35,749 bases of DNA. Source: CAYUWM01 sp964448395. GTDB taxonomy: Bacteria; Chloroflexota; Dehalococcoidia; E44-bin15. Of the stretch, positions 22,782 to 31,037 are shown piece by piece. Within the stretch, counting starts at the first letter, position 1. The number at the start of each line of letters is the position of its first letter. Both the position numbers and the translations under genes were made by a program. Under the pieces are notes generated by a model, which worked only from the letters and a program-made list of their open reading frames with translations, was not told where the DNA came from and did no database searches. The stretch is from assembly GCA_964448395.1 (NCBI GenBank), contig CAYUWM010000012.1, positions 1 through 35,749 of the forward strand. The letters run 5' to 3'.

Positions 22782-23948
22782 TTGAGCGAGCAAGTTACCG
22801 AAGAAAAAGTGGCGGTAAAAATAAAGGAGGACTCCTGCAGCAGGTGCACCATCTGCATCAGCCTCTGTCCATTCGACGCTTTGAAAAAGGACGTGGAAAA
22901 CGATAAGACTATCCTGGAGATCGAGAAGTGCCAGGTATGCGGCCTGTGCTACTCGGCATGCCCCTCCCACGTGGTCGATATTATGTACTACGACCTAGAG
23001 TCGCTGACCAGGTACCTGCAGAAGGCCAAGAAGCAATACGCCAGCGACACCCTAGTGATCATGTGCAAGGGCAGCGCTCCCGACCTCGCCGGGATCGAAA
23101 AACTCTTCGGGGTGACTAAATTCATCCCATTAACTGTACCCTGCGTGGGACGTATCCCGGAAGACGTATTCCTCAAGACCATCACCATGGGCATCAAAAA
23201 GATATATGTCCTTGCCTGCGACGAGGACTACTGCCGCTACGACAGCGGCAGCCCGGTAGAGGGGCGCCGTATAATGGCCCTAAACCTGATGCTGTCGCAG
23301 CTCGGTTACGGGAAAGAGGCGATAGTTCTCAAGCACAACAGCCTGAAGGTGCAGGTGAACCAGGATCTGTGTATCGGGTGTGGCAACTGCGTATTCTACT
23401 GCCCCTGGGAAGCGCCCAGCCTGGTCACTCCGGGAGCGGTCAAGGTAGATCTGGACAAATGCCACGGCTGCGGCCTGTGCGTCTCGATGTGCCCCGCCTT
23501 TGCCCTGGACCTCGATAACTGGGAGCAGGACCGCATCTCGCTGCTGATATCCCAGTTGGCGGCGGAGATGGCCTCGCCCAAGGTTCTGGTATTCTGCTGC
23601 CAGTGGGCCGTATTCCCCGCGCTGGACGAGAAACCCAAGAATAACATACGCTACATATACCTCCCCTGCGCCGCCAGGGTGGACACCGCCCACATCGTGG
23701 AGGCCTTCGGGAAGGGCGTGGACGGTGTGCTCATCGCCGCCTGCACCGAGGATGACTGCAAGCTGGAAGGGGCAGGCGGAAAGGTACAGCGTCCGGTAGC
23801 TGCGCTGCAGGAAAGGCTGGGGCAGGTGGGCTATAGAGATAGGCTCAGCTTCTGTACCGTGTCCCCCAGATACCCTGAAGCTTTCGCCAAGGAACTGGCT
23901 CAGTTCAGCAAGCAAATAGCCAATATCGGTAAAGAGGAGTCGGCATGA
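22782..23948 (+). CDS. Tandem ferredoxin-MvhD protein (two modules)
   Basis: A 388-residue protein made of the same two-part module twice. Each module is a 2x[4Fe-4S] ferredoxin followed by an MvhD/FlpD domain, the [2Fe-2S] subunit that links Mvh-type hydrogenases to heterodisulfide reductase. First ferredoxin: C19, C22, C25, C29 and C50, C53, C56, C60; first MvhD: VIMCKGSAPDLAG, VPCVGRIPED, ACDEDYCRYDSGS. Second ferredoxin: CIGCGNCVFYCP and CHGCGLCVSMCP; second MvhD: VFCCQWAVFPALD, LPCAARVDTAHIVEAFGKGVDGV, ACTEDDCKLEGAG. The start is TTG at 22782 behind AAAGGGGGG. Its place after the hydrogenase, Etf and membrane oxidoreductase suggests it wires them together, in the role HdrA-MvhD has elsewhere. 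Confidence 0.9.
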   Translation: MSEQVTEEKVAVKIKEDSCSRCTICISLCPFDALKKDVENDKTILEIEKCQVCGLCYSACPSHVVDIMYYDLESLTRYLQKAKKQYASDTLVIMCKGSAPDLAGIEKLFGVTKFIPLTVPCVGRIPEDVFLKTITMGIKKIYVLACDEDYCRYDSGSPVEGRRIMALNLMLSQLGYGKEAIVLKHNSLKVQVNQDLCIGCGNCVFYCPWEAPSLVTPGAVKVDLDKCHGCGLCVSMCPAFALDLDNWEQDRISLLISQLAAEMASPKVLVFCCQWAVFPALDEKPKNNIRYIYLPCAARVDTAHIVEAFGKGVDGVLIAACTEDDCKLEGAGGKVQRPVAALQERLGQVGYRDRLSFCTVSPRYPEAFAKELAQFSKQIANIGKEESA

Positions 23949-24595
23949 TAGTAACAACGCAAAAACCGTTAGATGAACTCCTGGATTTTATCTCCCCCTA
24001 TAAGAATGTGCTGGTCGCTGGTTGTGACGGCTGCACCCAACCGCCGCGGGGCATCAGGGAGGCCAAGACACTGGCCCAGTTGCTCCAGCTCGGCGGCAAG
24101 CTGAGAAAGAAGGAGTTCGAGTTCAGGGTGAACACGCTTGTGAAGCAGTGCGACTCCCACCTGACCGCGGTCGCGCTCAAAGACATGCTGGACGGCGGGG
24201 TGGATGCAGTGCTCTCCCTCGCCTGCGGGCTGGGGCCGCAGACCATCGCCAGACTCTATCCCGACGTCCCGGTATTCCCCGCCCAGAACACGGTCTTCAT
24301 GGGAGCCGAAGAGAGAGAGGCGGGCACCATAGAGGAGCGTTGCGCCGCCTGTGGCGAATGTGTCCTCGGGCTGACCGGCGGCATCTGCCCCGTATCCCGA
24401 TGTGCCAAGAGCCTGCTCAACGGCCCCTGCGGCGGCTCCCAGAACGGCAAATGCGAGATCGACCCCAACAGAGAGTGTGCGTGGGCCCTCATCATCGAGC
24501 GGCTGGACAAACTGGGGAGGCTCGATGACCTGGAAGTCATTCAGCCCCCCAAGGACTACAATGCAGTGCTGAGGCCGGGCAAGCTATCGCCCTAG
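23945..24595 (+). CDS. metV: MetV-like methylene-THF reductase C-terminal domain protein
   Basis: A 216-residue protein of the MTHFR_C (PF12225) family. MetV is the partner of MetF in acetogens and carries an Fe-S or zinc site that delivers electrons for reduction of methylene-THF to methyl-THF. The N-terminal part shows VAGCDGCTQPPRGIREAKTL, the middle RVNTLVKQCDSHL, and the C-terminal part a cysteine-rich signature, ERCAACGECVLG, ICPVSRCAKSLLNGPCGGS and NGKCEID. It overlaps the end of the tandem MvhD gene by four bases (ATGA), so the two proteins are probably made together. No metF is in the window. Homologues of this domain also occur with HdrA/MvhD without MetF, so a general electron-adaptor role is an alternative. 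Confidence 0.88.
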   Translation: MIVTTQKPLDELLDFISPYKNVLVAGCDGCTQPPRGIREAKTLAQLLQLGGKLRKKEFEFRVNTLVKQCDSHLTAVALKDMLDGGVDAVLSLACGLGPQTIARLYPDVPVFPAQNTVFMGAEEREAGTIEERCAACGECVLGLTGGICPVSRCAKSLLNGPCGGSQNGKCEIDPNRECAWALIIERLDKLGRLDDLEVIQPPKDYNAVLRPGKLSP

Positions 24596-24616
24596 CGGAT
24601 TCGGGGGGTATCCCCA

Positions 24617-26929
24617 ATGGTGCTGATTAATGCGGGGAAAGCGGCGAGGATAAATATACGGGGGGTGGTGCAGGGGGTAGGTTTCAGGCCCTTCGTCTAC
24701 CGCCTCGCTCACCAGCAAAATCTGAACGGCTGGGTACGCAACACCTCCGGCAACGTCGAGGTAGCGATAGAGGGCACGGATGGAAGCGTTAAAGAGTTCA
24801 TCGACGATCTGCGGGCTAAAGCCCCGCCACTGGCCCGCATCGATAACATAGAAACCTCATTCTGTTCACCTCAGGGTTATACCTCTTTCGAGATACACCA
24901 AAGCCTGAGCCAGGAGGGAGAATATCAGCTGGTCTCGCCGGATATCGCCACCTGCGATGACTGCCGCAAAGAGATTTTCGATTTCACCGACAGACGCCAC
25001 CGATACCCCTTCACCAACTGCACCAGCTGCGGCCCACGGTTCACCATAATCGAGGCTATCCCCTACGACCGCCCCAACACCACCATGCGCCGTTTCCAAA
25101 TGTGCCCCCGCTGCCAGCAGGAGTATGAAGAGCCGCTCGATCGTCGCTTCCACGCCCAGCCCAACGCCTGCCCCGACTGCGGCCCGAGGCTGTCGCTGGT
25201 TGACGGCAACGGCAACCCGGTCGCCTGCGATGACCCGATAAAGGCAGCCGGCGACCTTATTAAAGCGGGTAACATACTGGCGCTACGGGGGCTGGGGGGC
25301 TTCCAGCTCGCCTGCGACGCCACCGACAGCGAAGCCGTCGTACGCCTGAGGGAGCGAAAGAATCGCCCATCGAAACCGTTCGCCGTGATGCTGGCAACTG
25401 TAGAAGAGGTCGAACGACATTGCGTGATATCAGATGCGGAGCGCGAGCTACTAAAATCGCCGGAGAGCCCCATCGTGCTGGTTCGTTGGAAGCGAGCCTC
25501 GTCCGACATCTGCGCAGCGGTCGCCCCCAGCTTGAACTACCTCGGGGCGATGCTTCCCTATACCCCGCTGCATCACCTGCTGCTGCGGGAGACCGCCCTG
25601 CCCCTGGTGATGACCAGCGGCAATCTGAGCGAGGAGCCGATAGCCAAGGACAATGCTGAGGCGCTGCAGAGGCTGGGCCGGATTGCGGATTACTTCCTGC
25701 TTCACGACCGCGACATCTTCGCCCGCTATGACGACAGCGTGGCGATGGTAGAGGGAATGCCCCAGCTCATCAGGCGCGCCCGGGGCTATGCACCGTATCC
25801 CATATCCCTGCCATTCGCCGCAAAACAGGTGCTTGCCTGCGGTGCGGAGCTCAAGAACACCTTCTGTCTCACTAAAGACGAGCACGCCTTCCTCAGCCAG
25901 CACATCGGCGACATGCAGAACGAAGAGACCCTGGAACATTTCGAGTATACTATAGATCTTTACGAGAAGCTGTTTCGCATCGAGCCCGAGGCCATAGCCT
26001 GCGACATGCACCCCGAATACCTGGCTACTAAATACGCTGCGGGGACGGCGGAGCGCCTGGGGCTGCCGCTGATCCCGGTGCAGCACCACCACGCCCATAT
26101 CGCAAGCTGCCTGATAGACAACGGAGCCGAAGGACCCGCTATCGGGGTCGCCCTCGACGGCACGGGATACGGCACCGACGGCACCATCTGGGGCGGCGAG
26201 TTCATGATAGCCGACCTCACCCACTTCGAGAGAGCGGGGCACCTAGAATACGTGCCGCTGCTGGGCGGAGAAGCAGCCATCAGAAACCCGTATCGCATGG
26301 CGTTGAGTTATATCTGGACACTGCTGGGCAAGGATTACCCAGCAGAAGGGCTGCCTATCGCTGATCTCGAACCTTGCGCCATCGAGGTTTTAAAGCAGCA
26401 GCTGGAACGCGGGGTGAACTGCCCGCTGACGTCCAGCGCCGGCAGGCTATTCGACGCCGTATCCGCGCTGGCCGGGGTTCGGGGCGAGGTAGATTACGAG
26501 GCGCAGGCCGTCATCGAGCTGGAGATGCTGGCCCCCGACGGCGACTTGAAAGGTGAAATATACCCGTTCTCGATCGTCGAGCGTGCAGGGATGCGGGTGA
26601 TACAGCTTGCGGAGCTATTCGGCGAGATAGTGAGCGAGGTAAAGAGCGGCATCCCCGCAGTCGCCATATCCTCACGGTTCCACCATACCGTGGCGTCGAT
26701 GGTGAATGAGATGTGTAAACTCATCTCCAGCGACACGGGCATCACCCAGGTAGCGCTGAGCGGCGGCGTGTTCCAGAACCGGCTGCTGCTGCGGCTGACC
26801 AGCGGTGCCCTGTGCGAAGAGGGCTTTACCGTATTGACCCACCGGATGGTTCCCACCAATGACGGTGGGATCTCGCTGGGACAGGCCGTGGTCGCCAATT
26901 CCGCACTATACCCATCGGGAAGCAAGTGA
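24617..26929 (+). CDS. hypF: Carbamoyltransferase HypF
   Basis: HypF makes the carbamoyl group that HypE later converts to the cyanide ligands of the [NiFe] site. All domains are present in order over 770 residues: acylphosphatase (RGVVQGVGFRPFVYRLA), two zinc-finger pairs (CDDC, CTSC and CPRC, CPDC, about 113-185), the YrdC-like carbamoyl-adenylate domain (residues about 205-385, with KNRPSKPFAVM and MTSGNLSEEPI), and the Kae1-like transferase domain (HHHAHIASCLID, GVALDGTGYGTDGTIWGGEF, LSGGVFQNRLL). It opens the maturation part of the operon, 21 bases after the MetV gene. Confidence 0.97.
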   Translation: MVLINAGKAARINIRGVVQGVGFRPFVYRLAHQQNLNGWVRNTSGNVEVAIEGTDGSVKEFIDDLRAKAPPLARIDNIETSFCSPQGYTSFEIHQSLSQEGEYQLVSPDIATCDDCRKEIFDFTDRRHRYPFTNCTSCGPRFTIIEAIPYDRPNTTMRRFQMCPRCQQEYEEPLDRRFHAQPNACPDCGPRLSLVDGNGNPVACDDPIKAAGDLIKAGNILALRGLGGFQLACDATDSEAVVRLRERKNRPSKPFAVMLATVEEVERHCVISDAERELLKSPESPIVLVRWKRASSDICAAVAPSLNYLGAMLPYTPLHHLLLRETALPLVMTSGNLSEEPIAKDNAEALQRLGRIADYFLLHDRDIFARYDDSVAMVEGMPQLIRRARGYAPYPISLPFAAKQVLACGAELKNTFCLTKDEHAFLSQHIGDMQNEETLEHFEYTIDLYEKLFRIEPEAIACDMHPEYLATKYAAGTAERLGLPLIPVQHHHAHIASCLIDNGAEGPAIGVALDGTGYGTDGTIWGGEFMIADLTHFERAGHLEYVPLLGGEAAIRNPYRMALSYIWTLLGKDYPAEGLPIADLEPCAIEVLKQQLERGVNCPLTSSAGRLFDAVSALAGVRGEVDYEAQAVIELEMLAPDGDLKGEIYPFSIVERAGMRVIQLAELFGEIVSEVKSGIPAVAISSRFHHTVASMVNEMCKLISSDTGITQVALSGGVFQNRLLLRLTSGALCEEGFTVLTHRMVPTNDGGISLGQAVVANSALYPSGSK

Positions 26930-26998
26930 TATATGTCGATTGCTCTTTGCGTCCCGCCATTGTAACATGAAGTAGCACTAGATTGTGACAGAACCAGA

Positions 26999-27229
26999 AT
27001 GTGTCTCGCGGTACCGGTACTCATAAAATCGATCGACGGCAGGGAAGCCGAGGCGGAGATCGGCGGCGTCTCCCGCCGGGTCAGCCTGTGGCTCACGCCT
27101 GAGGCTGCGGTCGGCGATTATGTGCTGGTTCATACCGGATATGCCATAAACGTACTGGATCAGGAAGAGGCCGAGGAGACCCTCAGGCTCCTCGAGGAGA
27201 TCGCGGCGCTGGACGGGGATGAAGGGTGA
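26999..27229 (+). CDS. hypC: Hydrogenase assembly chaperone HypC
   Basis: HypC binds the Fe(CN)2CO unit with HypD and brings it to the hydrogenase large subunit. The 76-residue protein starts MCLAVP, with the essential Cys at position 2, and holds GDYVLVHTGYAINVLD further on. The start must be the ATG at 26999, since the N-terminal Met is removed to expose the cysteine. No good Shine-Dalgarno site precedes it. A gap of 69 bases separates it from hypF; it has a weak promoter-like pair (TTGCTC, 17 bases, TAACAT) that I would not rely on. Its TGA overlaps the GTG of hypD. Confidence 0.96.
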   Translation: MCLAVPVLIKSIDGREAEAEIGGVSRRVSLWLTPEAAVGDYVLVHTGYAINVLDQEEAEETLRLLEEIAALDGDEG

Positions 27230-28320
27230 AGTTTATCGATGAATTCCGCCGCTCCGACCTGGCGCAGGCGCTGATCTCCCGGATCCACCAACGGTCGCGA
27301 ACCAGCGTGCGCTTCATGGAGTTCTGCGGGGGCCATACCGTGACCATCTTCAGGTACGGTATCAGGCAGCTCCTGCCACATACCATCGAGATGGTTTCCG
27401 GCCCCGGCTGCCCCGTCTGCGTTACCTCCAATGCCGATCTGGACAAGGCGATCGCCCTGGCAGAGATACCGGGGGTAATCATCGCCACCTTCGGCGATAT
27501 GTTCAAGGTTCCCGGAAGCCGCTCCAGCCTGCAGCAGGCCAATGCCGACGGCGCCGATGTGCGCATGGTGTACTCGGCGCTGGATGCCATCCAGATGGCG
27601 CGGAAAAACCCCGATAAGTCGGTCGTATTCCTCGGCATCGGTTTCGAGACCACTGCACCCGCCATCGCCGCTTCCATCCTGCAGGCCGAGGAGCAGCGGG
27701 TAGAGAACTACCACGTGCTTTCGATGCACAAGCTGTGTCCCCCGGCTATACAGGCGATCCTCGATTCCGGCGAGGTTAAACTGCAGGGGCTCGTCTGCCC
27801 CGGGCACGTGAGCGCCGTAACCGGCTCCCGCGCCTGGGATTTCATCGCCCGGGACTACGGGATACCCTGCGTCGTCTCCGGATTCGAGCCGCTGGATGTA
27901 TTGCAGTGCGTCGCCATGCTGGTGGAGCAGGTAGAGAGCGGACGCTCCGAGGTGGAGATCGCCTACAGCAGGGGGGTCAAGGCTGATGGCAACACCGAGG
28001 CCCTGAAGCTGATGGATCGAGTGTTCGAGCCCGCACCCGCCACATGGCGAGGCGTAGGGGAGATCGCCGGCAGCGGCCTCAAGATCAGGGACGAGTACGG
28101 CGAATTCGATGCCGAGCGCGTTTTTACCATAGAGATCGGCCAGCCCATCGAACACGGGGGCTGCATCTGTGGGGAGATACTGCGTGGGGTCAGCACGCCG
28201 CTCGACTGTAACCTATTCAGTCACGTCTGCACCCCGCAGCGCCCCGTCGGGCCGTGCATGGTTTCCTCCGAGGGCACCTGCGCCGCATATTACAGCTACG
28301 GAGGCGCCGTTGGGGGATAA
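27226..28320 (+). CDS. hypD: Hydrogenase formation protein HypD
   Basis: HypD is the [4Fe-4S] scaffold on which iron receives its cyanide and CO ligands. Its conserved motifs are all visible: RFMEFCGGHTVTIFRYG, MVSGPGCPVCVT, ATFGDMFKVPGS, FLGIGFETTAPA, VCPGHVSAVTGS and VSGFEPLDVLQ, and C-terminal cysteines in EHGGCICGEILRG, CNLFSHVCTP and GPCMVSSEGTCAA. At 364 residues it is full length. It begins with GTG at 27226, overlapping the hypC stop by four bases, a coupled start. Confidence 0.97.
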   Translation: MKFIDEFRRSDLAQALISRIHQRSRTSVRFMEFCGGHTVTIFRYGIRQLLPHTIEMVSGPGCPVCVTSNADLDKAIALAEIPGVIIATFGDMFKVPGSRSSLQQANADGADVRMVYSALDAIQMARKNPDKSVVFLGIGFETTAPAIAASILQAEEQRVENYHVLSMHKLCPPAIQAILDSGEVKLQGLVCPGHVSAVTGSRAWDFIARDYGIPCVVSGFEPLDVLQCVAMLVEQVESGRSEVEIAYSRGVKADGNTEALKLMDRVFEPAPATWRGVGEIAGSGLKIRDEYGEFDAERVFTIEIGQPIEHGGCICGEILRGVSTPLDCNLFSHVCTPQRPVGPCMVSSEGTCAAYYSYGGAVGG

Positions 28321-29314
28321 TATAATGCTGGCCCACGGCAGCGGCGGCAGGTTAGCCCACGAGCTGGTCGAGCGCACCTTCGTCGAGGCCTTGGATAACC
28401 CGATGCTGGCCAGGCTGGACGACTCCGCCGTCGCCGAATTCAGCGGCAGGCTGGCCTTCACCACCGACAGCTACGTGGTCAGCCCCATATTTTTCCCCGG
28501 CGGCGACATCGGCAAGCTGGCCGTCTGCGGCACGGTGAACGACCTGGCGATGTCGGGGGCCAAACCGCTGTACCTGAGCTTGGCCTTCATCATCGAAGAG
28601 GGTCTCCCCCTGAGCGAGTTGAAGCAGATCGTCGAGTCGGTAGCGCGTGCAGCGGAAGAAGCCGGCGTCAGCATCGTTACCGGAGACACCAAGGTGGTCC
28701 ACCGCGGCAGCGCCGATAAGCTGTTTATCAACACCGCGGGCATAGGTATAATAGCAGAGGAGATCGACATATCCGGCAGTAACGCCCGGCCGGGGGATAA
28801 GGTGCTGTTGAGCGGGCCCATCGGCGACCACGGGATGGCGGTGCTCAGCGTGCGGGAGGGGCTGAGCTTCTGCACCACTCTTAAGAGCGACTGCGCCCCG
28901 CTCAACACCCTGGTGGCGGATATGTTGAACGTCTGCCGCGACATCCACTGCCTGCGGGACCCGACCAGGGGCGGCCTGGCGACCACCCTCAACGAGCTGG
29001 CGGGGCAATCGGGGGTTGGTATCCGGATCGATGAGGACAGCATACCGATAAGGGAAGAGGTGCTCGCCGCCTGCGAGATGCTGGGGCTCGACCCGCTGTA
29101 TATAGCCAACGAAGGGAAGCTGGTAGCGATAGCCACGGCGGAGGAAGCCGACAGGGTGCTTCAGGCGATGCGCGGTAACCTATACGGCAGGGAAGCCTCC
29201 ATTATCGGCGAGGTGCAGGCGCAGAACCCGGGTCGGGTAGTTATGAAGACACGGATCGGGTCATCACGTATCGTGGACATGCTCACCGGCGACCCGCTGC
29301 CCAGGATATGCTGA
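28310..29314 (+). CDS. hypE: Carbamoyl dehydratase HypE
   Basis: HypE takes the carbamoyl group from HypF on its C-terminal cysteine and dehydrates it with ATP to thiocyanate, the cyanide donor. Signatures are MLAHGSGGRLAHELV, FTTDSYVVSPIFFPGGDIG, GTVNDLAMSGA, GDTKVVHRG, DPTRGGLATTLNEL and the end PRIC with the reactive cysteine. I place the start at a TTG at 28310, because GGAGG lies five bases before it and it yields the usual short lead MGDNIMLAHGSGG; the ATG at 28325 is the alternative. The TTG start overlaps hypD by 11 bases. The frame is open much further upstream inside hypD, but that part is not HypE-like. Confidence 0.95.
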   Translation: MGDNIMLAHGSGGRLAHELVERTFVEALDNPMLARLDDSAVAEFSGRLAFTTDSYVVSPIFFPGGDIGKLAVCGTVNDLAMSGAKPLYLSLAFIIEEGLPLSELKQIVESVARAAEEAGVSIVTGDTKVVHRGSADKLFINTAGIGIIAEEIDISGSNARPGDKVLLSGPIGDHGMAVLSVREGLSFCTTLKSDCAPLNTLVADMLNVCRDIHCLRDPTRGGLATTLNELAGQSGVGIRIDEDSIPIREEVLAACEMLGLDPLYIANEGKLVAIATAEEADRVLQAMRGNLYGREASIIGEVQAQNPGRVVMKTRIGSSRIVDMLTGDPLPRIC

Positions 29315-29315
29315 A

Positions 29316-29657
29316 ATGCACGAACTTGCCATCACCCAGGCCATGATCGGACTGGTCAATGAACATGCGGATAAGGCCGGCGCCAAAAAGGTGGGCAGGA
29401 TCAACCTGGTCGTCGGGGAGATGAGCGGGTTCGTCGACCGGTGCATGCAGTTCTACTTTGACCAGATGAGCGCAGGGACTATAATGGAGGGTGCCGAGCT
29501 GACCTTCAAGATGGTACCCACCACCGGGCGCTGTCGCGACTGCGGCAGGGAATTCGAGATCGCGGAGATGGACTGGACCTGCCCCGGCTGCAGCAGCAAC
29601 AGCATCCAGCTTGTCGGCGGCAACGAGCTGTTCATAGAAAGCATCGAGGTGGACTGA
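29316..29657 (+). CDS. hypA: Hydrogenase nickel incorporation protein HypA
   Basis: HypA is the nickel metallochaperone that works with HypB. The N-terminus MHELAIT holds the nickel-binding His2. The zinc site is formed by CRDC and CPGC (GRCRDCGREF and WTCPGCSSN). The 113-residue length is normal. It starts one base after the hypE stop and ends one base before hypB, so HypA and HypB are made side by side. Confidence 0.96.
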   Translation: MHELAITQAMIGLVNEHADKAGAKKVGRINLVVGEMSGFVDRCMQFYFDQMSAGTIMEGAELTFKMVPTTGRCRDCGREFEIAEMDWTCPGCSSNSIQLVGGNELFIESIEVD

Positions 29658-29658
29658 T

Positions 29659-30333
29659 ATGGAGATAAAGGTACTCAAGAACATCCTGAGCGCCAACGAC
29701 CAGCTTGCGGAGGGCAACCGCAAACTGCTGGACGCTAAGAAGGTATTCAGCCTAAATCTAATGTCAACACCGGGCGCGGGCAAGACCAGCCTCATCCTGG
29801 CGACCATCAAGAGTCTCAAGGATAAATGCAGAATCGGCGTCATCGAGGGGGACGTGAGCTCCAGCATCGACGCCGAGCGAATAAGCAGGGAGGGGGTGCC
29901 GGTGCTCCAGATAAATACCGGCGGCGAGTGCCACCTGGATGCGGTGATGATCCAGCGCGCGCTAGGCGACATGCCCCTCGATAATATCGACCTGCTGCTC
30001 ATAGAGAACGTGGGTAATCTGGTATGCACCGCGGAGTTCGACACCGGCGCTCACCGGAACGTGGTCATCGCCAGCATACCCGAAGGCGACGATAAGCCGC
30101 TCAAGTACCCGCTGATGTTCACCGTGGCCGACGTGATACTGCTGAACAAGGTTGACCTGCTGCCATATCTCCGGTTCGACATCGCCGCTTACCACAAGTC
30201 GGTTAAAGGCCTGAACGACAAGGTAGAGGTATTCCAGATATCCTGCGAGACCAATCAGGGCATGGAGCAGTGGCTCTCATGGCTTCAGCACCAGTTGAGC
30301 GGGCACAAAAAGAAGCTAGGCAAGAATAATTGA
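29659..30333 (+). CDS. hypB: Hydrogenase nickel incorporation GTPase HypB
   Basis: HypB is a GTPase that drives nickel transfer into the large subunit. The P-loop is STPGAGKTS (36-44), followed by VIEGDVSSSIDAERI, the metal-site region INTGGECHLDAVMI, LLIENVGNLVC and the base-recognition motif LLNKVDLL. It has no His-rich N-terminal stretch, so it does not store nickel. At 224 residues it is of normal length. It is the last gene of the long operon. I see no hairpin terminator after it; the next gene has its own promoter. Confidence 0.97.
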   Translation: MEIKVLKNILSANDQLAEGNRKLLDAKKVFSLNLMSTPGAGKTSLILATIKSLKDKCRIGVIEGDVSSSIDAERISREGVPVLQINTGGECHLDAVMIQRALGDMPLDNIDLLLIENVGNLVCTAEFDTGAHRNVVIASIPEGDDKPLKYPLMFTVADVILLNKVDLLPYLRFDIAAYHKSVKGLNDKVEVFQISCETNQGMEQWLSWLQHQLSGHKKKLGKNN

Positions 30334-30380
30334 CATAAAGTGCAGTGCTCGTCATCCTCAGCTGCCAGATCGGCGCCCGT

Positions 30381-30410
30381 TTCACTTTCCGCCAGCCCTT
30401 GTGCTATAAT
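30381..30410 (+). promoter_or_regulatory. Promoter of the lipoprotein thioredoxin gene
   Basis: An extended -10, TGC then TATAAT (30405-30410), with a TTCACT -35 (30381-30386) 18 bases away. Transcription would start near 30417, giving a leader of about 33 bases with AGGGGG five to six bases before the ATG at 30450. Confidence 0.6.
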
Positions 30411-30449
30411 CGTCTGCGTATATCAGCGATAACTCAACAGGGGGTATAA

Positions 30450-30980
30450 ATGCGTCGAGATAAAATGAAGCGATTGGTGGTATTGAGCCTGTTCGCCATA
30501 TTTATAACAGCGATTCTGCTGCCCTCGGGATGCTGCAACAGCACACCGGATTTGCCGGTAGCACCCAAAGTGGGCTCGCTGGCTCCGGACTTCGAGGTCA
30601 CCACCATCGACGGGGCGACGGTATCTCTCCAAGACCTGAAAGGCAAACCCATCCTGCTGCTCTTCTGGAGGACCACCTGCAGCGCGTGCAATGCGAACAT
30701 GCCCCATGTTCAGGCTGCCTTCGAGGAGAGGGGGGAAGAGGTACACTTCATCGCGATTGAGACCGGTTCAAGCAGCGACTCGGTGCAGCAGTATGTCGAA
30801 AACAACGGCCTCGGTTTCACCGTGGGTCTGGGCGGGGGTAACACAGCGCCTGAAACCTATAATATCGCGTTCATACCCACTACCTTCTTCATAGATAGCC
30901 GGGGGGTTATCCAGGGCAAGCAGGTAGGCGCCTACTCCAGCGCCGAAGCACTGCTGGCCGCTATGGAAGACCTGCAGTGA
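30450..30980 (+). CDS. TlpA-like thioredoxin lipoprotein
   Basis: A 176-residue exported thioredoxin-fold protein. A positively charged start (MRRDKMKR) and a hydrophobic segment lead to the lipobox LPSGC, so C28 should be lipidated and the protein held on the outer face of the membrane. The redox motif is C77-SA-C80 in FWRTTCSACNANMPH, and the cis-proline loop is FIPTTFFID. APDFEVTTIDGATVSLQDLKGKPILLLFW is the AhpC/TlpA/ResA pattern. Proteins like this reduce disulfides for cytochrome c maturation or protect thiols outside the cell; no cytochrome c gene is near. It has its own promoter and stands apart from the hyp genes. Confidence 0.92.
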   Translation: MRRDKMKRLVVLSLFAIFITAILLPSGCCNSTPDLPVAPKVGSLAPDFEVTTIDGATVSLQDLKGKPILLLFWRTTCSACNANMPHVQAAFEERGEEVHFIAIETGSSSDSVQQYVENNGLGFTVGLGGGNTAPETYNIAFIPTTFFIDSRGVIQGKQVGAYSSAEALLAAMEDLQ

Positions 30981-31037
30981 GTTTCGCTGTCATTAATCGC
31001 CCCTTAAACTTACATAGCGCTAGAATATAAATGAAGC

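Noticed and set aside
28169..28324. A longer N-terminus for hypE
   Set aside because: The frame is open inside hypD, but the extra residues are arginine/serine-rich shadow sequence and HypE proteins start just before AHGSGG.
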